Source of the DNA: an uncultured Flavobacteriales bacterium
GTDB lineage: Bacteria; Bacteroidota; Bacteroidia; Flavobacteriales_D; Parvicellaceae
DNA length: 60,107 nt
NCBI GenBank assembly: GCA_913042175.1
Contig: CAJWIX010000003.1
Location: 1 to 60,107 of the forward strand
Direction of reading: 5' to 3'
A model generated the notes under the pieces. The model had not been told where the DNA came from and did no database searches. It saw only the letters and a program-made list of their open reading frames with translations. Below, in pieces: positions 35,290-44,831 of the stretch. Within the stretch, counting starts at the first letter, position 1. Each line of letters opens with the position of its first letter. A program made the translations under genes and the position numbers.

Positions 35290-37000
35290 ATTTTTTTTCC
35301 TTGACTTTTCTTTTTAGTATTTCTGAATCTTTACCACCTTTAATTGCTTTTTCCCAAAATTGAACAGCTTCATTTTTTTTTCCAAGCATAAATAAGGCAT
35401 CTCCATAGTGCTCTAACACTTCATTGTCTTTTTCTTCACTTTTCATCAAAGCTTTAAATAGTGTTTGTTCAGCTTGATCATATAGTTTTTTTCTAAACAG
35501 TACCCATCCATATGTGTCTATAAAAGTATAAGAGTCAGGTAAAAACTTTAAGGCTTTGAGGATTAAATTTTCCGCTTTATCTAAAGATTGGTTTTGAAGA
35601 GCCAGGTAATAACTATAATTATTTAACAGAATAGGATTATTTTCATTGAGCGATAAAGACTGGTCATAATTCTCAAAGGCAATATTGTAATTTTTTAATC
35701 CATAATAGGCATCACCAATTTGATGGTAAAAATCACTTTCTAAAGTTTGATCATCAAAAACAAGAAGCTTACCTTGTTTTAACATTAAGAGTGCATCATC
35801 CCAATTATTTTGCATATTATAAATTATCCCTTTGGCTAAATAAGGGAAAGGCTGATTAGGATGATATAAAATGGCATTTTCAGCATCTTTTAAGGCTTGT
35901 TTGTAAAGTCCTCTTGTCATGGTAGAGCCAATTAGTTGCCCCCATAACTTATATGATGTAGGGTCAATGGATAAAGCTTCACGTAAAAGGGAGCATGCAG
36001 TATCTTCTTTCATTTGGATAAAGCTTAAATCGCTTAACAAAACTAATATGTCATGATTTTTAGGGAATGAAGTCAAAAATTGAATACATAATTTCTCTAC
36101 TTGTTGAATAGAAAATGGGATGGTTTTATCGTATGTGATTTGAAATAAAATTTCTTGCTTAAGTTGTTGATCAACTTCAATAGAAGACATTACTTTACTT
36201 AAAGCACTAAAGCCATGTTGAAACAACCCTTTTTTCATATAATACTGAAACATAGACAATTGGACCAACCCGTTAGTAGAGTCTATATCCATCATTTTTT
36301 CAAGCAAAATTTCAGTTTTTTTTCCTTTTCCTCGGCTATCGTAATATTCTGCTAAAATTCCAATTACTCTAAGGTTTTTGGGGTTTTTTTTAATATAATT
36401 TTCAAGTTCTCTAGTAGCTTTTTTCTTCTTTTTTAAAAAAGCAAAAATTTGATGTTTTTGTAAAGATAGATCTTCAGAAACTCCCAATTCATTTTCAATT
36501 TTCTGAAGGACTTTGATGGATTTTTTAAACTTGTCAGCATTTAAATATGCTTCAGTGAGTGAAAATAAATAGTCAATTTTATTTGGCTTTTTTATTGATA
36601 ATTTTTCAAATGTTGCTGCGCTTTTTTCATGTTCATTATTTTCTTGATAAAGCACAGCTAGATTAGCTAAGTACCATTCATTGTTAGGAGACAATGACAC
36701 TGCCTTTTTAGCATACTCTATAGCTTTTTGTAATTTGTCTTCAGTTTTATAAATTCCTGAAAGTTCAAAATAGGATACACCACTATTTGGGTTTAGTTTT
36801 AAGCATGCGTTAAATAGTGAATCAGCCAAGTACAGATCGCTGCTAATTTTAGCACCAGTAGCTCTAATTAGAAGGTTTGAGTATTGTTTTTCATTAAAAA
36901 AATCAACTTTTTTTTGAGCAAATGAATGATAAGGAGTTACAACACAAAATAATATTATAAAACAAGATTTAATATATATGTTAAGAACAGATGGATTCAT
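35279..37000 (-). CDS. Secreted TPR protein
   Basis: A 573-aa protein with a signal peptide (about 1-29, HSFAQ) and about a dozen tetratricopeptide repeats across residues 40-560, for example GVSYFELSGIYKTEDKLQKA, NEWYLANLAVLYQENNEHEK and FLPDSYTFIDTYGWVLFRKK. TPRs are scaffolds for protein contact, so it may be a periplasmic scaffold for the envelope factors encoded beside it. The dut stop shares one base with its start (TAATG) and its end overlaps the DUF4292 gene by 11 nt. Confidence 0.85.
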   Translation of the reverse strand: MNPSVLNIYIKSCFIILFCVVTPYHSFAQKKVDFFNEKQYSNLLIRATGAKISSDLYLADSLFNACLKLNPNSGVSYFELSGIYKTEDKLQKAIEYAKKAVSLSPNNEWYLANLAVLYQENNEHEKSAATFEKLSIKKPNKIDYLFSLTEAYLNADKFKKSIKVLQKIENELGVSEDLSLQKHQIFAFLKKKKKATRELENYIKKNPKNLRVIGILAEYYDSRGKGKKTEILLEKMMDIDSTNGLVQLSMFQYYMKKGLFQHGFSALSKVMSSIEVDQQLKQEILFQITYDKTIPFSIQQVEKLCIQFLTSFPKNHDILVLLSDLSFIQMKEDTACSLLREALSIDPTSYKLWGQLIGSTMTRGLYKQALKDAENAILYHPNQPFPYLAKGIIYNMQNNWDDALLMLKQGKLLVFDDQTLESDFYHQIGDAYYGLKNYNIAFENYDQSLSLNENNPILLNNYSYYLALQNQSLDKAENLILKALKFLPDSYTFIDTYGWVLFRKKLYDQAEQTLFKALMKSEEKDNEVLEHYGDALFMLGKKNEAVQFWEKAIKGGKDSEILKRKVKEKKYVE

Positions 37001-37437
37001 TAACTTTTCCCTGTACTTCCAAAGCCACCTTCTCCTCTTGCGCTAGAACTTAATTCCTTTAATTGAATAAAATTTGGCACTTCATGTTTAGCTAAAATCA
37101 TTTGAGCTATTCGCTCTCCATTTTTTATTTCAAATACTTCATTTGAAAGATTAATTAGCAAAACACCAATCTCACCTCTATAATCAGAATCAATAGTTCC
37201 AGGGCTATTTAATACAGTAATACCATGTTTGTAAGCTAATCCACTTCTAGGTCTTATTTGTATTTCATATCCCAAAGGAATTTCAACCTTAAGCCCCGTA
37301 GGAATTAATTTTCTTTCAAGAGGGTTAAGGATTATTTTTTCATTTAGATAAGCTCTAATGTCAACACCAGCTGATCCAGCAGTGGCTAATGCTGGTGTAG
37401 CATTAGTTGACTCGTTAATGATATTAATGTCAATCAT
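37000..37437 (-). CDS. dut: dUTP diphosphatase
   Basis: A 145-aa trimeric dUTPase. All five motifs are present in order: [11 protein letters not shown] (21-31), [40 protein letters not shown] and the C-terminal [11 protein letters not shown] that closes over the substrate. It converts dUTP to dUMP and PPi and keeps uracil out of DNA. It overlaps the flippase gene by 4 nt and sits inside an envelope operon, an arrangement common in flavobacteria. Confidence 0.97.
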   Translation of the reverse strand: MIDINIINESTNATPALATAGSAGVDIRAYLNEKIILNPLERKLIPTGLKVEIPLGYEIQIRPRSGLAYKHGITVLNSPGTIDSDYRGEIGVLLINLSNEVFEIKNGERIAQMILAKHEVPNFIQLKELSSSARGEGGFGSTGKS

Positions 37438-38963
37438 TTCTTTAGATTTATTTTGTTGAATATTGGTTTTTCTAACATGAATACTATACTTAAATATAGA
37501 ATTATTAGTAAAGTATGATAAGCATAATTCAATAAGTTATGACCATCTTCAATTTTAAAATCTATGCTCACAAAATATATGACTGCGCCACAAATCATAT
37601 AGATAAAAATCTTCCATAATTTATATGGTATGGGGTAAAAGCGTTGGCCCAGTAAATAACCAATGACCATCATAGAACCATAACAAAGTAAAGTGGCATA
37701 TGCAGAGGCGACATAACCAAACTTAGGAATAAAAATAAAATTTACAGAGATGGTAATGATTACCCCAATGAATGAAATAATGGCTCCATAAATTGTTTTT
37801 TCAGCTAATTTATACCACATTGAGATGCTAGTATACAAGCCTAAACAGATGTTAGCAGCAAGTAAAATAGGAACAACTTTTAATCCTTCCCAATATGCTT
37901 GATTAGGAATAAAATACTTGAATAAATGAAGGTAAAGTGTAATAATTAGGAATATTAACACTAAAATTATAACAAAGTAATTCATGATTTTAGCTAAAGT
38001 TTCTTTTGAGTTTCTATTAGACTGATCTTTGAAAAAAAATGGTTCAGATGCATATCTAAATGCCTGAATAAACATGCTAATTATCATGGTGATTTTATAA
38101 TTAGCTCCGTAAATTCCATTAGCAGATTGAGCTTTTATTAGTGCATCACTTTGTCCTATTTCAGGAGATTCAATTAAATATTGCTGGTACAATATTTCTT
38201 TTAACATAGCCCTATCAAGAGTTTCGTTTATTACATAAGCTAAACCAACTAAGAGCATGGGGAAAGCGTATTTAAGCATATCTTTTATAATGCTAAAGTC
38301 AAAATTCCCTCTAAAATTCATTTCTGGAATTAGTACGCCAAATTTGATCAAACTGGCAATTAGATTTGAAATAAACACATAACCAACACCAATTTCTGGA
38401 TTGTAAAAATTATCTATAATCCAGTTGCTTTGACCACTTTCAAAAGCTTGTTTACAATACACTAAGAAGAATATGTTCAGTCCAATGTTTACACCAACAT
38501 TAAGAAAATTAACCAAGGCAAATTTTTTGGCTTTGTCTTTTAATCTAAGGTTGGCTAATGGAATAGCAGATATTGCATCAATACCGACAATTAAACTAAA
38601 CCAAATAATGTATTCAGCATGTTCAGGATACTTAAGTAAATTAGCTATATCTTGAGAAAAAAATGTAGCTAATAATATGAATATGGATGAAGTTGTAGTT
38701 AATGAAAAAAGAGTATTAGCATAAATGGTATTTTTCTTTTTTGGGTAATTAGTAGAAAATCGGAATAAAGCGGTTTCCATCCCATAGGTTAAAAAAACAA
38801 CGAGAAAAGCTACATAGGCATACATTTCTGTAATTATCCCATATTGTTCATTGGAATAGATGTGAACATAAAAAGGAGTAAGTAAATAATTAAGAAACCT
38901 CCCAATTATACTACTAGATCCATAAATAGCAGTTTGGCCGATTAATTTTTTGAGGGCGCTCAA
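37434..38963 (-). CDS. Polysaccharide flippase (MVF/Wzx-like)
   Basis: A 509-aa integral membrane protein with about 13-14 predicted helices, of the polysaccharide biosynthesis (MATE-like, Wzx/RfbX) family. It opens with [30 protein letters not shown] and ends in two hydrophobic helices. Members flip undecaprenyl-linked oligosaccharides across the inner membrane. No glycosyltransferase lies alongside, so the substrate is unknown. It overlaps dut and the enoyl-CoA hydratase gene by 4 nt on each side. Confidence 0.88.
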   Translation of the reverse strand: MSALKKLIGQTAIYGSSSIIGRFLNYLLTPFYVHIYSNEQYGIITEMYAYVAFLVVFLTYGMETALFRFSTNYPKKKNTIYANTLFSLTTTSSIFILLATFFSQDIANLLKYPEHAEYIIWFSLIVGIDAISAIPLANLRLKDKAKKFALVNFLNVGVNIGLNIFFLVYCKQAFESGQSNWIIDNFYNPEIGVGYVFISNLIASLIKFGVLIPEMNFRGNFDFSIIKDMLKYAFPMLLVGLAYVINETLDRAMLKEILYQQYLIESPEIGQSDALIKAQSANGIYGANYKITMIISMFIQAFRYASEPFFFKDQSNRNSKETLAKIMNYFVIILVLIFLIITLYLHLFKYFIPNQAYWEGLKVVPILLAANICLGLYTSISMWYKLAEKTIYGAIISFIGVIITISVNFIFIPKFGYVASAYATLLCYGSMMVIGYLLGQRFYPIPYKLWKIFIYMICGAVIYFVSIDFKIEDGHNLLNYAYHTLLIILYLSIVFMLEKPIFNKINLKK

Positions 38964-39727
38964 AAATTGGGTTTTCTTTTTTCCATAAAGGCATTTGTTC
39001 CTTCAATAAACTCATCACTTCCAAAACAATTACCAAACTCCTCAATTTCTTTTTGATATCCAATACTTTCAGAGCTATGTCCAGCATTTACAGCTTTTAT
39101 GGCAGAAGAAATAGCTTGCGGTGAATTGTTTGAAATAGAGGATATGATTTCCATGCATTTGGGCATCAATTCATTTAGTGATACAACGTAATTTACCAAC
39201 CTATATTGTAATGCCTCTTGTGCCTTCATCATTCTAGCCGTGGTAATTAATTCCATTGCCTTTCCTTTGCCAATTAATTGGGGTAATCTTTGTGTCCCTC
39301 CATAACCTGGTATAACACCAAGACTAACTTCTGGTAATCCCATTCTTGCATTTTCAGAAGCAATTCTAAAATGACAAGCCATAGCTAGTTCTAAACCTCC
39401 ACCTAAAGCAAATCCATTTATTGCAGCTATAATTGGTTTATTGAAGTTTTCTATGTAATTAAATAATTTTTCTTGCCCTGACCTTGCTAATTCCTTTCCT
39501 TTTTCTACATCAAAATGAGCAAATTCCTTGATATCAGCTCCGGCAACAAAAGCTTTTTCTCCAGCTCCAGTAATTATGACAGCTCTTAACTGCCTATTGT
39601 TTCTTATGTCTTTTAAAGCAAGGTGAATTTCTTCTATTGTTGCTTTATTTAATGCATTAAGTTGTTGAGGTCTATTTATTGTAATAATAGCCGCATTATT
39701 TTGAATGTCAACTTTTATATTTTCCAT
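38960..39727 (-). CDS. Enoyl-CoA hydratase
   Basis: A 255-aa crotonase-fold enzyme. The oxyanion-hole segments are AFVAGADIKEFA (about 58-69) and NGFALGGGLELAMACHFRIA (about 104-123); the catalytic glutamates fit GGLELAM and LPEVSLGVIPG. It hydrates enoyl-CoA in beta-oxidation or a related pathway. It is the first gene of the flippase-dut-TPR-DUF4292-EnvC operon, overlapping the flippase gene by 4 nt; the pathway link to the rest of the operon is not obvious. Confidence 0.9.
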   Translation of the reverse strand: MENIKVDIQNNAAIITINRPQQLNALNKATIEEIHLALKDIRNNRQLRAVIITGAGEKAFVAGADIKEFAHFDVEKGKELARSGQEKLFNYIENFNKPIIAAINGFALGGGLELAMACHFRIASENARMGLPEVSLGVIPGYGGTQRLPQLIGKGKAMELITTARMMKAQEALQYRLVNYVVSLNELMPKCMEIISSISNNSPQAISSAIKAVNAGHSSESIGYQKEIEEFGNCFGSDEFIEGTNAFMEKRKPNF

Positions 39728-39747
39728 GAAGTTTTAGTTATGAAATT

Positions 39748-39755
39748 CAAAATTA
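39748..39755 (-). promoter_or_regulatory. -7 promoter element of the enoyl-CoA hydratase operon
   Basis: TAATTTTG on the minus strand is an exact TAnnTTTG match, 20 nt before the ATG. No -33 TTG is evident. It would drive the whole six-gene operon down to the EnvC-like gene. Confidence 0.5.
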
Positions 39756-39770
39756 CGTATAAATAACCAC

Positions 39771-39989
39771 TTAGGAATCTCGCTTTTGCATCAACTTTTT
39801 TCTCAAATACGATAATGCTAAAATACCACCCCAATAAATAACCAATAATAAACCAACTTTTTTAAGTATGGTCAAGAATAAACTGCCAACAAATCCCTCT
39901 ATAAAAATGATTTTATAAATTTTTATAATGACTATCACCAAAGAAAAAAGAATATGAATTATGAGATATTTTTTATTTAATAAAGGCAT
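39771..39989 (-). CDS. Small membrane protein
   Basis: A 72-aa protein, hydrophobic, with two predicted helices (about 9-28 and 38-62) and a basic C-terminus (LRKKLMQKRDS). No family is recognised. It sits between the enoyl-CoA hydratase promoter and the divergent 108-aa gene. The ATG at 39989 is the only plausible start; the coding call rests on the two-helix, positive-inside pattern and on the fit between neighbours. Confidence 0.5.
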   Translation of the reverse strand: MPLLNKKYLIIHILFSLVIVIIKIYKIIFIEGFVGSLFLTILKKVGLLLVIYWGGILALSYLRKKLMQKRDS

Positions 39990-40019
39990 TTAGTATCAAT
40001 TAGTTTTACATTTAAAAGT

Positions 40020-40346
40020 ATGAATTTTGAATTAGAAAAAGCATGGCAAGAATTGATTCAGTCATTTAAACTTGATTATGATGAAACCCCACAAGTTGAT
40101 GCAGTCCTTTTTGTTATTGGATTGCAGGAACTAAACATGCCTTTTGAAAGATTGACAAAAGATCAAAAGTTGGATGTAATTCACATAGGATTATGTGCAG
40201 TTTTCACCCCACTCGGCTACTACGAACCCATTGGAAGAGATCAAGATGGTTGGATTCATTTTAAGTCTACCAAAAAATTTCCAAAATTAACTTCCAAAGA
40301 ACAAGAGGAAGTAATTAAAGAGGCGGTAATAGACTATTATAAATAG
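40020..40346 (+). CDS. Conserved protein of unknown function (108 aa)
   Basis: A 108-aa soluble acidic protein that looks like an uncharacterised Bacteroidota family: LEKAWQELIQSFKLDYDETPQVDAVLFVIGLQEL at the start, a central IHIGLCAVFTPLGYYEP and a C-terminal QEEVIKEAVIDYY helix. No domain is recognised and it lacks a signal peptide. A TAGTTTTA element (40001-40008; one mismatch) lies 11 nt before the ATG. The last 10 bases overlap the convergent lipoprotein gene. Confidence 0.65.
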   Translation: MNFELEKAWQELIQSFKLDYDETPQVDAVLFVIGLQELNMPFERLTKDQKLDVIHIGLCAVFTPLGYYEPIGRDQDGWIHFKSTKKFPKLTSKEQEEVIKEAVIDYYK

Positions 40347-40717
40347 ACTGTCTTTTCAGTTGTTGTTCTTTCTTCAATTTGAACAACACCTACAAATGTA
40401 TTATTCACCTCTATGTCTAATACAGCAAAACCAGCTTGTCCATCTTTGTAATATTCAGAAAAATCAAAGTTGACAATTCCTTCTGCAGTAGTTTCGTTTT
40501 GCACGTCAATGATTGAGGTGTTTACACCTGTTGGGTCTTCATAAAAAAGTCGAACTGTTGCTCCGCTAACAGGTGAATTGTTGGAGTCATTTAAAACTGT
40601 TATCGTGGCAATTGTACTTTTTGGTTTATAACAAGACTGAATGCCAATAAATACAAATAGGATAAGTAAATACTTGGTCCAATTTCTGCTATTATATAAA
40701 TTATTTTCTCTATTCAT
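40337..40717 (-). CDS. Lipoprotein with Ig-like fold
   Basis: A 126-aa lipoprotein. The signal peptide has a long charged N-terminal region (MNRENNLYNSRNW) and the lipobox cysteine at C29 (IGIQSC). The mature domain (about 35-126) has the beta-sandwich pattern of carboxypeptidase-regulatory-like domains: ATITVLNDSNNSPVSGATVRLF with a PVSGA turn, then TTAEGIVNFDFSEY. Function is unknown; it is probably exposed in the periplasm or at the surface. It is convergent with the 108-aa gene, overlapping by 10 bp. Confidence 0.65.
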   Translation of the reverse strand: MNRENNLYNSRNWTKYLLILFVFIGIQSCYKPKSTIATITVLNDSNNSPVSGATVRLFYEDPTGVNTSIIDVQNETTAEGIVNFDFSEYYKDGQAGFAVLDIEVNNTFVGVVQIEERTTTEKTVYL

Positions 40718-40764
40718 AGAGTATTTATTTAATTTGCAAGATAATTAATTTAAAATTGATTTTA

Positions 40765-41604
40765 ATGAAGTACGTTTTAAAAAATAAAATTAGTATATCG
40801 TTGATATTATTAGTGGGGTTAATTTCCGTTTTTAGTTTTAATACTACCAGTAAAAATTCAACGCACGTAATCATGGAAACATCATCAGGTAAAATGGTGA
40901 TTAAACTATATGATGAAACTCCAATTCATAGAGATAATTTTTTAAAATTAGTCAAATCAGAATTTTACAATGGTGTTACTTTTCATAGAGTCATAAAAGA
41001 TTTCATGGCTCAAGCAGGTGATCCTAATTCAAGAAATCCAGAATTTAGTGGTGCACTTGGTCAAAATAGTGAAGGAGAAACACTACCTGCAGAAATAGTA
41101 GATGGTTTATTTCACAAAAAAGGGGCGCTTGCTGCAGCCAGAATGGGGGATCAAGTTAATCCTGAAAAACGATCCAGTGGCAGTCAATTTTATATTGTAC
41201 AAGGTAAAAAATACACCAGAAATCAGTTAACTCAAATGGAAATGAGAATAAATCAGCAGAATGAGAATAACTTAGTGGGGGGATTCTTAAGAGATCCATC
41301 CAATATAAATTACATGAATAGGGTAAGGGTGTGTCAACAAAAAGGTTGGATGGATAGTTTAAATATTGTAATTGATGAAGTAAAGCAATTGGTTTTAGCT
41401 GATGCTACTCCATACTCCTTTAGTGAACAACAAATATCAACTTATGAAAAAGAAGGGGGTACGCCCTTTTTAGATAATGGCTATACCGTTTTTGGTGAAG
41501 TGGTAAGTGGATTAGAAGTCATAGATGCCATTTGCGCTGTACCAACTGAATCTGGAGACAAACCTAAAGATCCGGTAACAATTTTATCCGTAAAAATCAA
41601 GTAA
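40765..41604 (+). CDS. Cyclophilin-type peptidylprolyl isomerase with insertion
   Basis: A 279-aa protein starting at the ATG at 40765 (the track uses a TTG at 40756). A signal peptide or membrane anchor covers about 1-28. The cyclophilin core has FYNGVTFHRVIKDFMAQAGDP and GSQFYIVQGKKYT. Between the latter and GYTVFGEVVSGLEVIDAI lies an insertion of about 80 residues (rich in N, Q and E), where typical bacterial cyclophilins have about 10. This insert is known in Bacteroidota periplasmic cyclophilins. It catalyses proline isomerisation in the envelope. It is followed after 4 nt by pheS. Confidence 0.85.
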   Translation: MKYVLKNKISISLILLVGLISVFSFNTTSKNSTHVIMETSSGKMVIKLYDETPIHRDNFLKLVKSEFYNGVTFHRVIKDFMAQAGDPNSRNPEFSGALGQNSEGETLPAEIVDGLFHKKGALAAARMGDQVNPEKRSSGSQFYIVQGKKYTRNQLTQMEMRINQQNENNLVGGFLRDPSNINYMNRVRVCQQKGWMDSLNIVIDEVKQLVLADATPYSFSEQQISTYEKEGGTPFLDNGYTVFGEVVSGLEVIDAICAVPTESGDKPKDPVTILSVKIK

Positions 41605-41608
41605 CAGT

Positions 41609-42622
41609 ATGTTTGATCAAATTGACATTATACAACAAGAAGTCAATCAATTTTCTTCAAAAGAGTTAAGTGAAATTGAAAATTTCAGGATAGCTTATTT
41701 GGGTAAAAAAGGAAAGATTACTTTACTTTTTCAATCATTCAGAGAAGTTCCGGTTGAACACAAAAAAGAATTTGGTCAAAAGCTAAACATACTCAAAAAT
41801 TCAGCTTCTGAAAAAGTAAATATTTTGAAGGCTGAAGCGGTTAAAAGCGCTAATAAAAAAAGTGTAATTGACTATTCTCTCACTGCTCAACCTACAAATC
41901 TCGGGACAAGGCACCCAATATCTATAATTAAAGAACAGATTATAAATATATTTTCTCAAATAGGTTTTTCTGTTTCTGAAGGTCCTGAAATTGAGGATGA
42001 TTGGCATAATTTTACTGCTTTAAATTTCCCAGAGGAACATCCTGCAAGAGATATGCAAGATACTTTTTTCATTAACAAGGAAATGGCTTTGAGAACTCAT
42101 ACATCTTCAGTACAAGTGAGGGTTATGGAAAATGAAAAGCCTCCTATAAGAACAATTTCACCAGGAAGGGTATATAGAAATGAGGCTATATCAGCTCGAG
42201 CTCATTGTTTTTTTCACCAAGTTGAGGGATTATATATTGATAAGGATGTTTCATTTGCAGATATGAAGCAAACATTGTTATTTTTCACTAAAGCTATGTT
42301 CGGAGAACATGCGAAAATAAGACTAAGACCATCTTACTTTCCTTTTACTGAGCCATCAGCTGAATTGGATGTGTCATGTACTATATGTAAGGGTAAAGGT
42401 TGTAATGTTTGCAAATATTCTGGATGGCTTGAAATTATGGGTTGTGGAATGGTAGACCCTAATGTGTTAGAAAATTGCAATATTGATCCTAAAACCTATT
42501 CTGGTTATGCTTTTGGTATGGGAATTGAGCGAATTGCTCAATTAAAGTACGAAGTAAACGATTTGAGACTATACTCTGAAAATGACTTGAGATTTTTAAG
42601 GCAATTTAAATCGGCCTATTAA
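41609..42622 (+). CDS. pheS: Phenylalanine-tRNA ligase alpha subunit
   Basis: A 337-aa class II synthetase subunit. The N-terminal coiled coil (1-85) has RIAYLGKKGKIT; the catalytic core carries GPEIEDDWHNFTALNFPEEHPARDMQDTFF (motif 1 region, cited in part), SARAHCFFHQVEGLYIDK (motif 2) and FGMGIERIAQLKY with NDLRLYSENDLRFLRQF (motif 3). It attaches phenylalanine to tRNA-Phe together with PheT. Unlike in many bacteria, pheS and pheT are not adjacent but 18 kb apart and on opposite strands. It is 4 nt from the cyclophilin and 3 nt from the ArsA-like gene. Confidence 0.96.
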   Translation: MFDQIDIIQQEVNQFSSKELSEIENFRIAYLGKKGKITLLFQSFREVPVEHKKEFGQKLNILKNSASEKVNILKAEAVKSANKKSVIDYSLTAQPTNLGTRHPISIIKEQIINIFSQIGFSVSEGPEIEDDWHNFTALNFPEEHPARDMQDTFFINKEMALRTHTSSVQVRVMENEKPPIRTISPGRVYRNEAISARAHCFFHQVEGLYIDKDVSFADMKQTLLFFTKAMFGEHAKIRLRPSYFPFTEPSAELDVSCTICKGKGCNVCKYSGWLEIMGCGMVDPNVLENCNIDPKTYSGYAFGMGIERIAQLKYEVNDLRLYSENDLRFLRQFKSAY

Positions 42623-42625
42623 TTC

Positions 42626-43783
42626 ATGAGGTTTATTCTATTCACTGGAAAAGGAGGAGTAGGGAAAACCACCATTGCATCCTCCACTGCTATATCTATT
42701 GCAAAAAATGGGTTAAAAACACTATTAATTTCAACAGATCCTGCCCATAGTTTGTCAGATGCTCTTTCTATAAAATTATCACCAGAGCCTGAGGAAGTAT
42801 CTGATAACTTATGGTGTATGGAGTTTGACGTGTATTATTCTATGAAAAAATATTGGTCTAACATGAAGGACCTAATGTATAGCGTGTTCAAATTTCAGGG
42901 AGTTAAAAATGTAGTTGCAGATGAACTTTCCGTATTGCCTGGTATGGAAGAAGGGGCTGCGTTTTTATGGTTAGAAAAATTCTATGAGGAACAATTTTTT
43001 GATGTAGTGGTTATTGATAGTGCCCCTACTGGTGAAACTTTAACATTATTAAGTCTACCTCAATCTATTAACTCATGGTTAACTAAAGCTTTTCCAGGAC
43101 AAAAAATAGCTTTAAATACGCTTGGTAAAGTTGTGCGCAAAACAACAGGTATTCCACTGGATAAAGGGTATGGGGAACTACAACATATTTTTTCAAAATT
43201 AGAAACAATTCAACAATTGTTTTTAGATAAAAGTATCACTAGCATGAGGGTTGTTTGTAATCCAGAAAAGATGGTTATACAAGAAGCCAAAAGAGCGATT
43301 TCTTACTTACAACTATACGGATATAATGTAGATGCTCTTATTGTAAATAGAATAATTCCATCAAATACCAAAGGTTTTTTAAGTAAATACGAAGAGCAAC
43401 AGAAAGTTTATTTAAAACAAATTTTTGAAGACTTCAATCCTTTGCCCATTTTTAAAGCCAATCATTTTGGGGAGGAAGTGTTTGGGATGAAAAAATTAGA
43501 AAAATTAGCTGACACCTTATATGGTGAAAATAACCCAGAGGAAGTTTTATTAAAAGAAGATTTGTTGGAAGTTGAATCGATTGATAAAGGATATCAAATA
43601 AAAATGAAAATTCCACATCTTGACGGGTCAGCTATAAGTTTGGAGAAATTTGGAGATGAGTTGGTTATTAATATAAATAACCAAAGAAGAAATTATTTTC
43701 TACCCAAGTTTGCACATTTTCTTGAAATGGATTCATACGAATATATCTCACCTTGGTTATATATAAAATTGCTGAAAAACTAA
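42626..43783 (+). CDS. ArsA/Get3-family ATPase with HSP20-like tail
   Basis: A 385-aa cytoplasmic P-loop ATPase. The deviant Walker A is FTGKGGVGKTTIAS (about 6-19), with STDPAHSLSDAL (switch I) and DSAPTGETLTLLSLP (switch II) as in ArsA and Get3; NRIIP follows. The last 75 residues (from about 308: YQIKMKIPHLDGSAISLEKF, ELVININNQRRNYFLP) resemble the ArsA HSP20-like domain. No arsenic genes (arsB, arsC, arsR) are linked, so arsenite transport is unlikely; a chaperone or targeting role as in Get3 is plausible but unproven. The CXXC of dimer-forming Get3 is absent. Confidence 0.85.
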   Translation: MRFILFTGKGGVGKTTIASSTAISIAKNGLKTLLISTDPAHSLSDALSIKLSPEPEEVSDNLWCMEFDVYYSMKKYWSNMKDLMYSVFKFQGVKNVVADELSVLPGMEEGAAFLWLEKFYEEQFFDVVVIDSAPTGETLTLLSLPQSINSWLTKAFPGQKIALNTLGKVVRKTTGIPLDKGYGELQHIFSKLETIQQLFLDKSITSMRVVCNPEKMVIQEAKRAISYLQLYGYNVDALIVNRIIPSNTKGFLSKYEEQQKVYLKQIFEDFNPLPIFKANHFGEEVFGMKKLEKLADTLYGENNPEEVLLKEDLLEVESIDKGYQIKMKIPHLDGSAISLEKFGDELVININNQRRNYFLPKFAHFLEMDSYEYISPWLYIKLLKN

Positions 43784-44829
43784 GTGTTGAAAGTCCAATT
43801 ATATTGATCCAATTCATTTAAACAATTCTGCATAAGCGCTATGCAATTAGAGACGTCTTTTTTGTGAACCATCTCGATGACTTGGTGTATATGTCGAGTT
43901 GGTATAGAAAATGCACCCGCAATTGAACCACCTGGTGTCATTCGTTGAATATTAGCTGTGTCAGTTCCACCAGCAGTCAATATTTCATTTTGCCATTTAA
44001 TTTTATGTTTTTCAGCTGTCTTTTTCATGTAGGTTACCATTCTATGGTCACAAATGGTACTGGCATCCATAATTTTTATAGCGACTCCATCTCCTAAGGA
44101 AGTGATTTTTTCATGTTCAGCAGCTCCAGGAACATCATAGGCAATAGTGGTATCTAATCCAAATCCAAAATTTGGTTTAATTTTTTGTGTGGCTACTTGA
44201 GCACCCCGGATACCCACTTCTTCCTGAACTGTAAAAACAGCGTAGGTGTCATAAGCTGGAGTTTTTAATTTTTTTAGGGTTTCTATGAGTATAAAAACAG
44301 CAATTCTATTGTCTAAACTTTTACAATTTATGCAATCCCCCATTTCAATTAATTCTCTTTCTCTTGTAATTGGATTACCAACTTCGATTAACTTGTCAAC
44401 TTCTTCTTTTGGTAGACCCAAGTCTATGTAATAATCTGTAATTTTTGGAACCTTATTTTTTTCTTCAGGAGTCATTACATGTATTGGTTTGGAACCCATA
44501 ACACCAAGAACATCTTTTTTACCATGTACAATTACTCTTTGAGAGGTTAAGGTTTTTGGATCAAAACCACCAAGGGTATGAAATTTTAGAAATCCATTGG
44601 TGTCCACATGCGTAACTATAAAGCCAATTTCATCCATATGGGCTCCAATCATGACACTCTTCTGGTTACTTTTTCCTTTTTTTAGTGCGATAATATTACC
44701 CATATTATCAATTTCAATATCATCAGTAAAAGCTTTAATTTCTTTTAGAACTAATGATCTCACTCTATCTTCAAAACCTGGTGCGCCAGGTGTTTCACAG
44801 ATAGTTTTTAGTAAATCTATATTAATCAT
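43780..44829 (-). CDS. M42 family metallopeptidase
   Basis: A 349-aa aminopeptidase, starting at the ATG at 44829, 2 nt after the pyk stop (the track uses a GTG at 44835). Metal-binding motifs: VMIGAHMDEIGFIV (first zinc-ligand region), CKSLDNRIAVFIL (bridging aspartate), VQEEVGIRGAQVA (catalytic glutamates), DTTIAYDVPG and a late RHIHQVIEMVHKKD. M42 enzymes form large tetrahedral complexes that trim peptides in the cytoplasm. The stop codon overlaps that of the convergent ArsA-like gene by 3 nt. Confidence 0.9.
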   Translation of the reverse strand: MINIDLLKTICETPGAPGFEDRVRSLVLKEIKAFTDDIEIDNMGNIIALKKGKSNQKSVMIGAHMDEIGFIVTHVDTNGFLKFHTLGGFDPKTLTSQRVIVHGKKDVLGVMGSKPIHVMTPEEKNKVPKITDYYIDLGLPKEEVDKLIEVGNPITRERELIEMGDCINCKSLDNRIAVFILIETLKKLKTPAYDTYAVFTVQEEVGIRGAQVATQKIKPNFGFGLDTTIAYDVPGAAEHEKITSLGDGVAIKIMDASTICDHRMVTYMKKTAEKHKIKWQNEILTAGGTDTANIQRMTPGGSIAGAFSIPTRHIHQVIEMVHKKDVSNCIALMQNCLNELDQYNWTFNT

Positions 44830-44831
44830 GG

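Noticed and set aside
42626-43783. Arsenic resistance operon
   Set aside because: Only the ArsA-like ATPase is present; no arsB, arsC or arsR gene is in the window.
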